Notes under the pieces: generated by a model | Seen by the model: only the letters and a program-made list of their open reading frames with translations | What the model was told of the DNA's origin: nothing | The model's database searches: none | Program-made: the position numbers and the translations under genes | Source of the DNA: Favolaschia claudopus | Lineage: Eukaryota; Basidiomycota; Agaricomycetes; Agaricales; Mycenaceae | Assembly: GCA_037176885.1 (NCBI GenBank) | Contig: JAWWNJ010000098.1 | Span: 372,001 to 436,000 of the forward strand | DNA length: 64,000 nt | Direction: 5' to 3' | In this document: piece by piece, positions 52,740-64,000 of the stretch | Numbering within the stretch: position 1 is the stretch's first letter | Layout of the letters: each line of letters begins with the position of its first letter

Positions 52740-53885
52740 CGCGGTTCTGGTGTGAGTTGGATCAAATTTCCTTATAAGTCAGCAACCGTTTTGGGTTGCT
52801 GCCCTTTTGGGATGCAACCGGAAAAGGGAACAGGTTCCGAGCCGCTGTCGAGCAGCAACCAGATAAGGAAATTATGATGTGGCTGAGCATCATGAGTCGG
52901 ATTCATGACAGAGTGGTTGAAAACATGAAAATTGGCTCATTCCCTGCCATTTCACAGTATTTACAGGGAGTAACTTTGGTGTCTGCAATCTGGTGTGTCT
53001 CAGAATGAATGGTCAATTTGGTTAATTTTTGCTTGAGTTCGATGCCCGCTAAAATGATATCTTGAGTAAATATTCAATCATCTCGTTAAGCCTCACTAGA
53101 GTGAGCAGAGAAACCTTCTGAGTGGGTTGAGAGAAGGTTAGAAAGGGGTACAGATGTGTAAATAACATAAGCTACATACCCCATGGTCGGGGCTGAGGAA
53201 AACAAATTATTTCAACAACTGCGTTGTGATGACTCTGGTATGTTCATATGTGAATCTGTGATCACTGAATGGCGCCGCAGGCGCCAAAAAATCCAACTTA
53301 ACGCTCTCCATCTCATACTCAATCTATCTGTCTGGCTCTGGGTGCGTATCAGACCATTTCTCATGCTCAGTTCAAAATCTGACCATGTTCGGTTGCGGAG
53401 AATGTAGGATGCTAATGGTCAGTAGGAGTGAGCGGAGCAATAGATAGTAGACCTTTCCCACCCATTTTAACAATAGATTGCTTGGTGGGCTTCACCCCGG
53501 TGCATGTTTGACGGAATTAACTGGATACTGCCAAAAATTGAGTTCTGAGCATCGTATGAGCTCAGTGTTCAGATTGAGGGATCGCAGGGGCGGTAGGATA
53601 TAGCTCAGCTTATAAAATAACGCCAGCTGATACTGACTGGGGCATTCGGCAATTTAATTGTAAGAAGAAAATCACCGCAAAAAGTCGGTCAGCCGACGAT
53701 CCGGGGGTCTCGGCATTTCTCCACAGAGCAAACACTTCACGTTTTGCACCCACCTCCTCAAAGATACACCCAAGCTCAGCAGATTTTGTCTCAATTGAAA
53801 TTCTCCTCTTCCCTTTCTTTCCTCTTTCCTTTTTTGGGTATTTTTCAGTAATTTTTTTTGGCACCAACACACACCGTAACCGAGC
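52740..53885. mobile_element. Array unit: candidate non-autonomous TIR transposon, 1146 bp
   Basis: The left end CGCGGTTCTGGTGTGAGTTGG and the complement of the right end CTCGGTTACGGTGTGTGTTGG agree at 17 of 21 positions, so the unit has imperfect terminal inverted repeats. A 9-10 bp duplication (CGGACTCAGG) borders the array, a size typical of Mutator-like elements. There is no transposase. A polypyrimidine stretch lies before the right end. Confidence 0.7.
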
Positions 53886-56800
53886 CGACTCAGGCGCGGT
53901 TCTGGTGTGAGTTGGATCAAATTTCCTTATAAGTCAGCAACCGTTTTGGGTTGCTGCCCTTTTGGGATGCAACCGGAAAAGGGAACAGGTTCCGAGCCGC
54001 TGTCGAGCAGCAACCAGATAAGGAAATTATGATGTGGCTGAGCATCATGAGTCGGATTCATGACAGAGTGGTTGAAAACATGAAAATTGGCTCATTCCCT
54101 GCCATTTCACAGTATTTACAGGGAGTAACTTTGGTGTCTGCAATCTGGTGTGTCTCAGAATGAATGGTCAATTTGGTTAATTTTTGCTTGAGTTCGATGC
54201 CCGCTAAAATGATATCTTGAGTAAATATTCAATCATCTCGTTAAGCCTCACTAGAGTGAGCAGAGAAACCTTCTGAGTGGGTTGAGAGAAGGTTAGAAAG
54301 GGGTACAGATGTGTAAATAACATAAGCTACATACCCCATGGTCGGGGCTGAGGAAAACAAATTATTTCAACAACTGCGTTGTGATGACTCTGGTATGTTC
54401 ATATGTGAATCTGTGATCACTGAATGGCGCCGCAGGCGCCAAAAAATCCAACTTAACGCTCTCCATCTCATACTCAATCTATCTGTCTGGCTCTGGGTGC
54501 GTATCAGACCATTTCTCATGCTCAGTTCAAAATCTGACCATGTTCGGTTGCGGAGAATGTAGGATGCTAATGGTCAGTAGGAGTGAGCGGAGCAATAGAT
54601 AGTAGACCTTTCCCACCCATTTTAACAATAGATTGCTTGGTGGGCTTCACCCCGGTGCATGTTTGACGGAATTAACTGGATACTGCCAAAAATTGAGTTC
54701 TGAGCATCGTATGAGCTCAGTGTTCAGATTGAGGGATCGCAGGGGCGGTAGGATATAGCTCAGCTTATAAAATAACGCCAGCTGATACTGACTGGGGCAT
54801 TCGGCAATTTAATTGTAAGAAGAAAATCACCGCAAAAAGTCGGTCAGCCGACGATCCGGGGGTCTCGGCATTTCTCCACAGAGCAAACACTTCACGTTTT
54901 GCACCCACCTCCTCAAAGATACACCCAAGCTCAGCAGATTTTGTCTCAATTGAAATTCTCCTCTTCCCTTTCTTTCCTCTTTCCTTTTTTGGGTATTTTT
55001 CAGTAATTTTTTTTGGCACCAACACACACCGTAACCGAGCCGACTCAGGCGCGGTTCTGGTGTGAGTTGGATCAAATTTCCTTATAAGTCAGCAACCGTT
55101 TTGGGTTGCTGCCCTTTTGGGATGCAACCGGAAAAGGGAACAGGTTCCGAGCCGCTGTCGAGCAGCAACCAGATAAGGAAATTATGATGTGGCTGAGCAT
55201 CATGAGTCGGATTCATGACAGAGTGGTTGAAAACATGAAAATTGGCTCATTCCCTGCCATTTCACAGTATTTACAGGGAGTAACTTTGGTGTCTGCAATC
55301 TGGTGTGTCTCAGAATGAATGGTCAATTTGGTTAATTTTTGCTTGAGTTCGATGCCCGCTAAAATGATATCTTGAGTAAATATTCAATCATCTCGTTAAG
55401 CCTCACTAGAGTGAGCAGAGAAACCTTCTGAGTGGGTTGAGAGAAGGTTAGAAAGGGGTACAGATGTGTAAATAACATAAGCTACATACCCCATGGTCGG
55501 GGCTGAGGAAAACAAATTATTTCAACAACTGCGTTGTGATGACTCTGGTATGTTCATATGTGAATCTGTGATCACTGAATGGCGCCGCAGGCGCCAAAAA
55601 ATCCAACTTAACGCTCTCCATCTCATACTCAATCTATCTGTCTGGCTCTGGGTGCGTATCAGACCATTTCTCATGCTCAGTTCAAAATCTGACCATGTTC
55701 GGTTGCGGAGAATGTAGGATGCTAATGGTCAGTAGGAGTGAGCGGAGCAATAGATAGTAGACCTTTCCCACCCATTTTAACAATAGATTGCTTGGTGGGC
55801 TTCACCCCGGTGCATGTTTGACGGAATTAACTGGATACTGCCAAAAATTGAGTTCTGAGCATCGTATGAGCTCAGTGTTCAGATTGAGGGATCGCAGGGG
55901 CGGTAGGATATAGCTCAGCTTATAAAATAACGCCAGCTGATACTGACTGGGGCATTCGGCAATTTAATTGTAAGAAGAAAATCACCGCAAAAAGTCGGTC
56001 AGCCGACGATCCGGGGGTCTCGGCATTTCTCCACAGAGCAAACACTTCACGTTTTGCACCCACCTCCTCAAAGATACACCCAAGCTCAGCAGATTTTGTC
56101 TCAATTGAAATTCTCCTCTTCCCTTTCTTTCCTCTTTCCTTTTTTGGGTATTTTTCAGTAATTTTTTTTGGCACCAACACACACCGTAACCGAGCCGACT
56201 CAGGCGCGGTTCTGGTGTGAGTTGGATCAAATTTCCTTATAAGTCAGCAACCGTTTTGGGTTGCTGCCCTTTTGGGATGCAACCGGAAAAGGGAACAGGT
56301 TCCGAGCCGCTGTCGAGCAGCAACCAGATAAGGAAATTATGATGTGGCTGAGCATCATGAGTCGGATTCATGACAGAGTGGTTGAAAACATGAAAATTGG
56401 CTCATTCCCTGCCATTTCACAGTATTTACAGGGAGTAACTTTGGTGTCTGCAATCTGGTGTGTCTCAGAATGAATGGTCAATTTGGTTAATTTTTGCTTG
56501 AGTTCGATGCCCGCTAAAATGATATCTTGAGTAAATATTCAATCATCTCGTTAAGCCTCACTAGAGTGAGCAGAGAAACCTTCTGAGTGGGTTGAGAGAA
56601 GGTTAGAAAGGGGTACAGATGTGTAAATAACATAAGCTACATACCCCATGGTCGGGGCTGAGGAAAACAAATTATTTCAACAACTGCGTTGTGATGACTC
56701 TGGTATGTTCATATGTGAATCTGTGATCACTGAATGGCGCCGCAGGCGCCAAAAAATCCAACTTAACGCTCTCCATCTCATACTCAATCTATCTGTCTGG

Positions 56801-59800
56801 CTCTGGGTGCGTATCAGACCATTTCTCATGCTCAGTTCAAAATCTGACCATGTTCGGTTGCGGAGAATGTAGGATGCTAATGGTCAGTAGGAGTGAGCGG
56901 AGCAATAGATAGTAGACCTTTCCCACCCATTTTAACAATAGATTGCTTGGTGGGCTTCACCCCGGTGCATGTTTGACGGAATTAACTGGATACTGCCAAA
57001 AATTGAGTTCTGAGCATCGTATGAGCTCAGTGTTCAGATTGAGGGATCGCAGGGGCGGTAGGATATAGCTCAGCTTATAAAATAACGCCAGCTGATACTG
57101 ACTGGGGCATTCGGCAATTTAATTGTAAGAAGAAAATCACCGCAAAAAGTCGGTCAGCCGACGATCCGGGGGTCTCGGCATTTCTCCACAGAGCAAACAC
57201 TTCACGTTTTGCACCCACCTCCTCAAAGATACACCCAAGCTCAGCAGATTTTGTCTCAATTGAAATTCTCCTCTTCCCTTTCTTTCCTCTTTCCTTTTTT
57301 GGGTATTTTTCAGTAATTTTTTTTGGCACCAACACACACCGTAACCGAGCCGACTCAGGCGCGGTTCTGGTGTGAGTTGGATCAAATTTCCTTATAAGTC
57401 AGCAACCGTTTTGGGTTGCTGCCCTTTTGGGATGCAACCGGAAAAGGGAACAGGTTCCGAGCCGCTGTCGAGCAGCAACCAGATAAGGAAATTATGATGT
57501 GGCTGAGCATCATGAGTCGGATTCATGACAGAGTGGTTGAAAACATGAAAATTGGCTCATTCCCTGCCATTTCACAGTATTTACAGGGAGTAACTTTGGT
57601 GTCTGCAATCTGGTGTGTCTCAGAATGAATGGTCAATTTGGTTAATTTTTGCTTGAGTTCGATGCCCGCTAAAATGATATCTTGAGTAAATATTCAATCA
57701 TCTCGTTAAGCCTCACTAGAGTGAGCAGAGAAACCTTCTGAGTGGGTTGAGAGAAGGTTAGAAAGGGGTACAGATGTGTAAATAACATAAGCTACATACC
57801 CCATGGTCGGGGCTGAGGAAAACAAATTATTTCAACAACTGCGTTGTGATGACTCTGGTATGTTCATATGTGAATCTGTGATCACTGAATGGTGCCGCAG
57901 GCGCCAAAAAATCCAACTTAACGCTCTCCATCTCATACTCAATCTATCTGTCTGGCTCTGGGTGCGTATCAGACCATTTCTCATGCTCAGTTCAAAATCT
58001 GACCATGTTCGGTTGCGGAGAATGTAGGATGCTAATGGTCAGTAGGAGTGAGCGGAGCAATAGATAGTAGACCTTTCCCACCCATTTTAACAATAGATTG
58101 CTTGGTGGGCTTCACCCCGGTGCATGTTTGACGGAATTAACTGGATACTGCCAAAAATTGAGTTCTGAGCATCGTATGAGCTCAGTGTTCAGATTGAGGG
58201 ATCGCAGGGGCGGTAGGATATAGCTCAGCTTATAAAATAACGCCAGCTGATACTGACTGGGGCATTCGGCAATTTAATTGTAAGAAGAAAATCACCGCAA
58301 AAAGTCGGTCAGCCGACGATCCGGGGGTCTCGGCATTTCTCCACAGAGCAAACACTTCACGTTTTGCACCCACCTCCTCAAAGATACACCCAAGCTCAGC
58401 AGATTTTGTCTCAATTGAAATTCTCCTCTTCCCTTTCTTTCCTCTTTCCTTTTTTGGGTATTTTTCAGTAATTTTTTTTGGCACCAACACACACCGTAAC
58501 CGAGCCGACTCAGGCGCGGTTCTGGTGTGAGTTGGATCAAATTTCCTTATAAGTCAGCAACCGTTTTGGGTTGCTGCCCTTTTGGGATGCAACCGGAAAA
58601 GGGAACAGGTTCCGAGCCGCTGTCGAGCAGCAACCAGATAAGGAAATTATGATGTGGCTGAGCATCATGAGTCGGATTCATGACAGAGTGGTTGAAAACA
58701 TGAAAATTGGCTCATTCCCTGCCATTTCACAGTATTTACAGGGAGTAACTTTGGTGTCTGCAATCTGGTGTGTCTCAGAATGAATGGTCAATTTGGTTAA
58801 TTTTTGCTTGAGTTCGATGCCCGCTAAAATGATATCTTGAGTAAATATTCAATCATCTCGTTAAGCCTCACTAGAGTGAGCAGAGAAACCTTCTGAGTGG
58901 GTTGAGAGAAGGTTAGAAAGGGGTACAGATGTGTAAATAACATAAGCTACATACCCCATGGTCGGGGCTGAGGAAAACAAATTATTTCAACAACTGCGTT
59001 GTGATGACTCTGGTATGTTCATATGTGAATCTGTGATCACTGAATGGCGCCGCAGGCGCCAAAAAATCCAACTTAACGCTCTCCATCTCATACTCAATCT
59101 ATCTGTCTGGCTCTGGGTGCGTATCAGACCATTTCTCATGCTCAGTTCAAAATCTGACCATGTTCGGTTGCGGAGAATGTAGGATGCTAATGGTCAGTAG
59201 GAGTGAGCGGAGCAATAGATAGTAGACCTTTCCCACCCATTTTAACAATAGATTGCTTGGTGGGCTTCACCCCGGTGCATGTTTGACGGAATTAACTGGA
59301 TACTGCCAAAAATTGAGTTCTGAGCATCGTATGAGCTCAGTGTTCAGATTGAGGGATCGCAGGGGCGGTAGGATATAGCTCAGCTTATAAAATAACGCCA
59401 GCTGATACTGACTGGGGCATTCGGCAATTTAATTGTAAGAAGAAAATCACCGCAAAAAGTCGGTCAGCCGACGATCCGGGGGTCTCGGCATTTCTCCACA
59501 GAGCAAACACTTCACGTTTTGCACCCACCTCCTCAAAGATACACCCAAGCTCAGCAGATTTTGTCTCAATTGAAATTCTCCTCTTCCCTTTCTTTCCTCT
59601 TTCCTTTTTTGGGTATTTTTCAGTAATTTTTTTTGGCACCAACACACACCGTAACCGAGCCGACTCAGGCGCGGTTCTGGTGTGAGTTGGATCAAATTTC
59701 CTTATAAGTCAGCAACCGTTTTGGGTTGCTGCCCTTTTGGGATGCAACCGGAAAAGGGAACAGGTTCCGAGCCGCTGTCGAGCAGCAACCAGATAAGGAA

Positions 59801-60816
59801 ATTATGATGTGGCTGAGCATCATGAGTCGGATTCATGACAGAGTGGTTGAAAACATGAAAATTGGCTCATTCCCTGCCATTTCACAGTATTTACAGGGAG
59901 TAACTTTGGTGTCTGCAATCTGGTGTGTCTCAGAATGAATGGTCAATTTGGTTAATTTTTGCTTGAGTTCGATGCCCGCTAAAATGATATCTTGAGTAAA
60001 TATTCAATCATCTCGTTAAGCCTCACTAGAGTGAGCAGAGAAACCTTCTGAGTGGGTTGAGAGAAGGTTAGAAAGGGGTACAGATGTGTAAATAACATAA
60101 GCTACATACCCCATGGTCGGGGCTGAGGAAAACAAATTATTTCAACAACTGCGTTGTGATGACTCTGGTATGTTCATATGTGAATCTGTGATCACTGAAT
60201 GGTGCCGCAGGCGCCAAAAAATCCAACTTAACGCTCTCCATCTCATACTCAATCTATCTGTCTGGCTCTGGGTGCGTATCAGACCATTTCTCATGCTCAG
60301 TTCAAAATCTGACCATGTTCGGTTGCGGAGAATGTAGGATGCTAATGGTCAGTAGGAGTGAGCGGAGCAATAGATAGTAGACCTTTCCCACCCATTTTAA
60401 CAATAGATTGCTTGGTGGGCTTCACCCCGGTGCATGTTTGACGGAATTAACTGGATACTGCCAAAAATTGAGTTCTGAGCATCGTATGAGCTCAGTGTTC
60501 AGATTGAGGGATCGCAGGGGCGGTAGGATATAGCTCAGCTTATAAAATAACGCCAGCTGATACTGACTGGGGCATTCGGCAATTTAATTGTAAGAAGAAA
60601 ATCACCGCAAAAAGTCGGTCAGCCGACGATCCGGGGGTCTCGGCATTTCTCCACAGAGCAAACACTTCACGTTTTGCACCCACCTCCTCAAAGATACACC
60701 CAAGCTCAGCAGATTTTGTCTCAATTGAAATTCTCCTCTTCCCTTTCTTTCCTCTTTCCTTTTTTGGGTATTTTTCAGTAATTTTTTTTGGCACCAACAC
60801 ACACCGTAACCGAGCC
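52740..60816. repeat. Tandem array: seven 1155-bp units
   Basis: Units start at 52740, 53895, 55050, 56205, 57360, 58515 and 59670. Units look identical apart from one C/T difference (GGCGCC or GGTGCC before GCAGGCGCC) seen in units 5 and 7. Each unit is 1146 bp plus a 9-base spacer CGACTCAGG. The array is bordered by CGGACTCAGG on both sides. Three short frames per unit (70 and 74 codons plus strand, 86 codons minus strand, lysine-rich) show no known motif. Confidence 0.97.
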
Positions 60817-60921
60817 CGGACTCAGGACTCCAGGACAGTGCTTACAAAGCATCCGGACGGACATTTGTAAGCATCTGCATTCTGGAGCCCTATACCGATG
60901 AATGGGGAAGCAAGCTTCCCC
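60817..60921 (+). repeat. Hairpin-ended dispersed repeat, right part
   Basis: Continuation of 52669-52739 after the array, matching 17875-17978. It ends with the hairpin GGGGAAGCAAGCTTCCCC at 60904-60921. Confidence 0.8.
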
Positions 60922-61140
60922 ATGAACCATCGGCTTGGTCGGGAATCTACATCAAGACGCAAAAAGTAGTGCGCAAGCTGATCATGCGTAGATTTGGTTT
61001 AAAATCTGTGTTGACACCTATTTTTTTTAAAGAAAATATTGAATTTAAATATTATATAATGCCCCCATTAACCCATACCCTCTCATAACCCATGACCTTG
61101 GCCATCCACCGAGAGGTATGGGTTTAGAGAGGTTCGACTG
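60922..61140 (-). repeat. Terminal region of a DNA transposon (CAGTCGAACC tip), copy 2
   Basis: Close copy of 27094-27311, TA at 61141-61142. It is cut immediately after the first codons of the linked gene, where the hairpin-ended repeat begins. Confidence 0.75.
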
Positions 61141-61150
61141 TAGCTGACTA

Positions 61151-61797
61151 GAGAGTTTGCGGTGAGCCGCCAGAAGCCACCTGGCGGCTCTAATGGCATG
61201 CGGATTGGAGCGGCTATGCTGTCTGGCGGCTCGTTTGGTGGCTGGTAAGACTGGTTCAAATTTGGTTTTGCAAGTCTATTCTTAGTACTTAGTCATCTAT
61301 ATCTTGAGCCATACACACACGAAGAAAAACCGACTCGAAAATCTGACGCCATCGCACATTTGAGCCGGAGACTTCGGTTGACGCTGGAAATTGCTTCAAT
61401 TCAAAACAATTATGCACGTTTGGACAATGAACTCTCATTGGCTGAAGGTATTGTCAAGTATGCAAGGTACCCAACGTCAAAATTAGAGCCTTTGCGGTGA
61501 GCCGCCACACGAACTGGCGGCTCGTGCCACACAGCGACTACGGATGCTACTGGGCCAAGTTAGCCACCTTGAGATGCCCTTCATAACAGCTGCTCAGGGT
61601 GGCTTACTTGAGCCCAGGTGCTCAGCGGGTCGTGAGAAAAATTAGCCGCCAGTGGCTACCGCAAAGCCTCTATTGTGCTAAGGACCGCGCGCGCCGAGCC
61701 GCTGAACGAGCCGCCACATGACGTAGCCGCTCCAATCCGCATCGTTGGAGCCACCAGGTGGCTTCTGGCGGCTCACCAGGGCTCACCGCAAACTCTC
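61151..61797. mobile_element. 647-bp TA-flanked element (GAGAGTTTGCGGTGAGCC tips)
   Basis: The left end GAGAGTTTGCGGTGAGCCGC and about 40 further bases are mirrored at the right end, which has a 10-base duplication of GGGCTCACC. TA at 61149-61150 and 61798-61799. Internal CGCTCCAATCCGCAT blocks are also mirrored. A related smaller element is nested inside. Confidence 0.88.
61486..61670. mobile_element. 185-bp TA-flanked MITE nested in the previous element
   Basis: Tips GAGCCTTTGCGGTGAGCCGC and GGCTACCGCAAAGCCTC, TA at 61484-61485 and 61671-61672. Same family as 35075-35269 and related to the tips of its host. Confidence 0.85.
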
Positions 61798-61801
61798 TAT
61801 T

Positions 61802-61872
61802 TATGACTCAAGGCTATGCAGTATTACAGCATGCTTGTTAGTTGAAGCAAGGTAATGGTTCTGACAGCCCCC
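61802..61872 (+). repeat. 70-bp direct repeat, copy 1
   Basis: TTATGACTCAAGGCTATGCA through GGTAATGGTTCTGACA recurs at 62128-62193 with one or two changes; the tRNA-like sequence lies between them. Confidence 0.8.
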
Positions 61873-62007
61873 TTCAAGCATGGGTTGGAATAATGTATAC
61901 ATACTCCGTTATGCCTGTGACCGTGTGTACATGTCTATCCTCTTAACACGAGTGGGAGTCTCAAAACCGCGGAGGTTATTGAAAGTGTGTAAAACTTAAA
62001 GGAAGAA

Positions 62008-62080
62008 TGCACTGGTCGAGGATCGAACTCGAGACCTCCCGCATATATAGTGGTGGCTCTACCGACTGAGCTACCAGTCC
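62008..62080 (-). tRNA. tRNA-like sequence, probable tRNA pseudogene (anticodon position reads TAT)
   Basis: On the minus strand all invariant positions fall in canonical numbering over 73 bases: T8, A14, G18-G19, A21, the D stem GCTC/GAGC, the T stem TCGAG/CTCGA with loop TTCGATC, and variable loop AGGTC. A box TAGCTCAGTCGG and B box match Pol III promoters, and a TTTT run follows. But the acceptor stem has a G2-G71 mismatch, the anticodon stem has A27-G43 and A30-C40 mismatches, and position 33 is A where T is nearly universal. A functional tRNA is therefore doubtful; a pseudogene or a SINE head is more likely. Confidence 0.6.
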
Positions 62081-62127
62081 AATTTGGGACCGGATCCAAA
62101 CATGTTGAACTAAGTCACTAGCTGACT

Positions 62128-62193
62128 TATGACTCAAGGCTATGCAGTATTGCAGCATGCTTGTTAGTTGAAGCAAGGTAATGGTTCTGACAC
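62128..62193 (+). repeat. 70-bp direct repeat, copy 2
   Basis: Partner of 61802-61872. Confidence 0.8.
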
Positions 62194-62527
62194 ATTGACG
62201 TTCACTGAATCTCTTGCCTAGATACATCGAGGTTCACTGGTTCGCCGAGGCTCAGTGAACCTGTATGCCATCTTCAATGATATTCACTGAACTTCGATAA
62301 CAATTTATCTAACACTTCAATACGAGTTTGATAATGACTATTTATCTATATCGCAATACGGTACGGTGAACTTCGTTGAATTTTGGTTCCAGGTACGATG
62401 AAGGTCACCGAACTTCCGTGCAGTGAAATTCACTGAACTTCTGTGTAAAGTACACTGAAGTTCTCCGACCCTCTGCGTAAAGTTTATCAAAACAAGATAG
62501 AATATAGAGACTATTGATACGCTCACA
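62194..62527. other. Short-period repeats of TTCACTGAACTTC type
   Basis: Motifs such as GTTCACTG, TTCACTGAACTTC and CACTGAAGTTC recur at irregular spacing from 62210 to 62470, suggesting subterminal repeats of an unrecognised element. No gene. Confidence 0.5.
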
Positions 62528-62850
62528 TCAGTCAGTTCCGTCAACTGCTGCCCAAAACTCGTCGTCTAGGCCCTCGTTTTTCTTTCCAACCCTCTTTTCC
62601 ACCAACTCCTTGTAAAGCAATAGCAAGACGTGGACAGAAAAATCAAAATTGATATCAGACATTTGCCGGAGTTGTGCCTCATATCCAGTCAGCCAGGCAT
62701 TGAGTTGCTCGGCTGTCTCGGTATTAAATGCGCGAGTTGTATGCTTGCGGCCATTGTCATCCGTCTTCACTGAAACCAGATCCGGCTGTGAACCATTTGC
62801 CGGAGCACGAATCTCAATTCGGCGGACTGACACTTGGAATTTCTTCCCCT
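62528..62850 (-). CDS. Hypothetical protein, terminal exon
   Basis: The open frame begins just after a CTCGTAG acceptor-like site at about 62851 and encodes a basic start (KKFQVSVRRIEIRAPANG), an amphipathic middle (TETAEQLNAWLTGYEAQLRQ, FSVHVLLLLYKELVEKRVGK) and ends LDDEFWAAVDGTD. It looks like the last exon of a spliced gene; an upstream exon may lie within 62870-63070 (YAVLYTLTVFGDINSHEEYA). No domain recognised. Confidence 0.4.
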
Positions 62851-63079
62851 ACGAGCACCACCCTGAATGCTCTGCATATTCTTCATGAGAATTGATATCC
62901 CCAAAGACTGTCAGTGTGTACAGTACTGCATACTCGCTTTTCCCTACTGTGCTGGACGGATTTTTTAAGTGCCTCCGTTCAAGTACACTTAGCTCATTTG
63001 GGATATTGCTATCGTACCTGTATCCCACAACGCTCTGAAACCCGGCTACGAGCACAATTCCCAAGTACACTTACCGCCG

Positions 63080-64000
63080 GCGCTCTTCTTATGTCTCAAG
63101 CTGTAGAGTTGAATTTGGCCCATCCTAAGACTGCCATGCTAAATGTGCACAATGCACATGTCCCTGGGTGATGCATGTTGGAATCTCCCCAGTTCAATTT
63201 CTTTGTTCTGTCCGTGTTCACCTTCATAAACTGAAATTGTCTACGAGCGTCACCCTGCACTTGCTTATCCTACCTCACAAGTTGCACAGGAGCCAACCTG
63301 CATTTGCTCAGGCTCGCTGCTCTTGCTGTTCCTCTGGCGGGATTCGTTGGAGGAGAACAGGCTCAATCTAAGTACGCAAGTATTGGGACCGGTATCTTGG
63401 ACACAAGGACGCGAGGAACCAACCGCAGGTTGGTGACGAGCGTCTATTGAATACAGAAGTGCAGGTTTTATTTCTACTTGCTCTGTAGTAGTGAGAACTG
63501 AATGTGTTGAGCACTCAGAATGGCATGATCATGAAGGAGGGAAGACTTCTGGACAGAGCATATGTATTGCATACTTGATGTTTACTTGAGCTCTTAGTGC
63601 TGGCCTATTCGTGGTCAACTGTGTTTATACTTTCGTAGCAGAGCACGAGTTCCTGCTAGTGTAAGGTACTTAGCAAGCGTGTAAGTAAGTATAATATAGC
63701 CCTATCACAGTTGTCGACAAAATCTTTTTGCACAGTATGTCTGCCATACACTGCCCCAAGGCATTGAATTCAACCTCCACAGTCTCTCATCCCCCTCAAT
63801 ACAGTTTTGTCGTAATGGTTGAGTCGAACCGTGGGACCATCGTTTGATCGCACCATTCTCAGGCTATGCTAGGTTCAACATCTCAATCTTCTTCTAACTT
63901 CTTACTGAGTGTGGTGGCTGCGTTTGATGCGATCGATACCGGCGATCGAACGCTGAGCTCTAACATGATGTCAATTGCCTGTCAACAGCTGTCAACACGA
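63080..64000. other. No supported gene
   Basis: Short frames only. No repeat shared with the rest of the window was noticed here. Confidence 0.4.

Noticed and set aside
52740..60816. CRISPR array or protein-coding gene family in the tandem units
   Set aside because: The 1155-bp unit, the 9-base spacer and the eukaryotic context exclude CRISPR; the short frames are identical by descent and have no motifs.

Overview
The window reads as a transposon graveyard and nursery from a filamentous basidiomycete, most likely an agaricomycete. The reasons are the short 45-63 nt introns with GTRNGT donors, a DUF6699-type host gene, fungal Tc1-like, Ngaro/DIRS-like, Tad-like non-LTR and Ty1/copia elements, a degenerate RecQ-like helicase, a Plavaka-like C2H2 start, and many small inverted-repeat elements flanked by TA. 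Almost nothing looks like conserved host gene space; the DUF6699 gene at 8.3-8.9 kb is the best host candidate.

Layout. 0-0.66 kb: the pre-integrase part of a copia polyprotein, cut by the window edge. 3.5-5.7 kb: the 5'-truncated RT-tail/RNase H end of a non-LTR element with a GTTCAA-type tail. 6.7-9 kb: hypothetical fragments and the DUF6699 gene. 9.6-16.3 kb: a 6.7 kb palindrome made of two inverted copies of a Tc1-like transposon; each copy has an intact five-exon DD34E transposase and a convergent four-exon passenger gene of unknown function. 18.3-22.7 kb: a second non-LTR element with intact Gag zinc knuckles and endonuclease but an internal deletion of the reverse transcriptase. 24-26.5 kb: RecQ-like helicase pseudogene, facing a transposon-linked hypothetical gene. 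27-34 kb: fragments of dispersed repeats, a poly(A)-tailed retrocopy with a 13-bp target duplication, a divergent gene pair, and a coiled-coil-like hypothetical. 34.4-36 kb: a Tc1-like relic with long terminal inverted repeats, its transposase split by a small TA-flanked element. 38.3-41.7 kb: a Ngaro-like element with diagnostic split direct repeats but no tyrosine recombinase.

41.7-52 kb holds several inverted-repeat elements (one CACTA-like with a 3-bp target duplication), an SDR pseudogene and a decayed agaric-type hypothetical gene. 52.74-60.82 kb is a head-to-tail array of seven almost identical 1155-bp units; each unit looks like a non-autonomous terminal-inverted-repeat transposon, and the whole array sits as an insertion inside a hairpin-ended dispersed repeat whose uninterrupted copy is at 17.8 kb. 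60.9-64 kb: a 5' fragment of the 27-kb transposon, an element nested in a related element, a tRNA-like sequence and a short hypothetical exon.

The dominant theme is nesting: small elements disrupt larger ones at several places, and the two most striking structures (palindrome and tandem array) show recent amplification because their copies are almost free of differences. Both could also be affected by assembly, which is noted where relevant.
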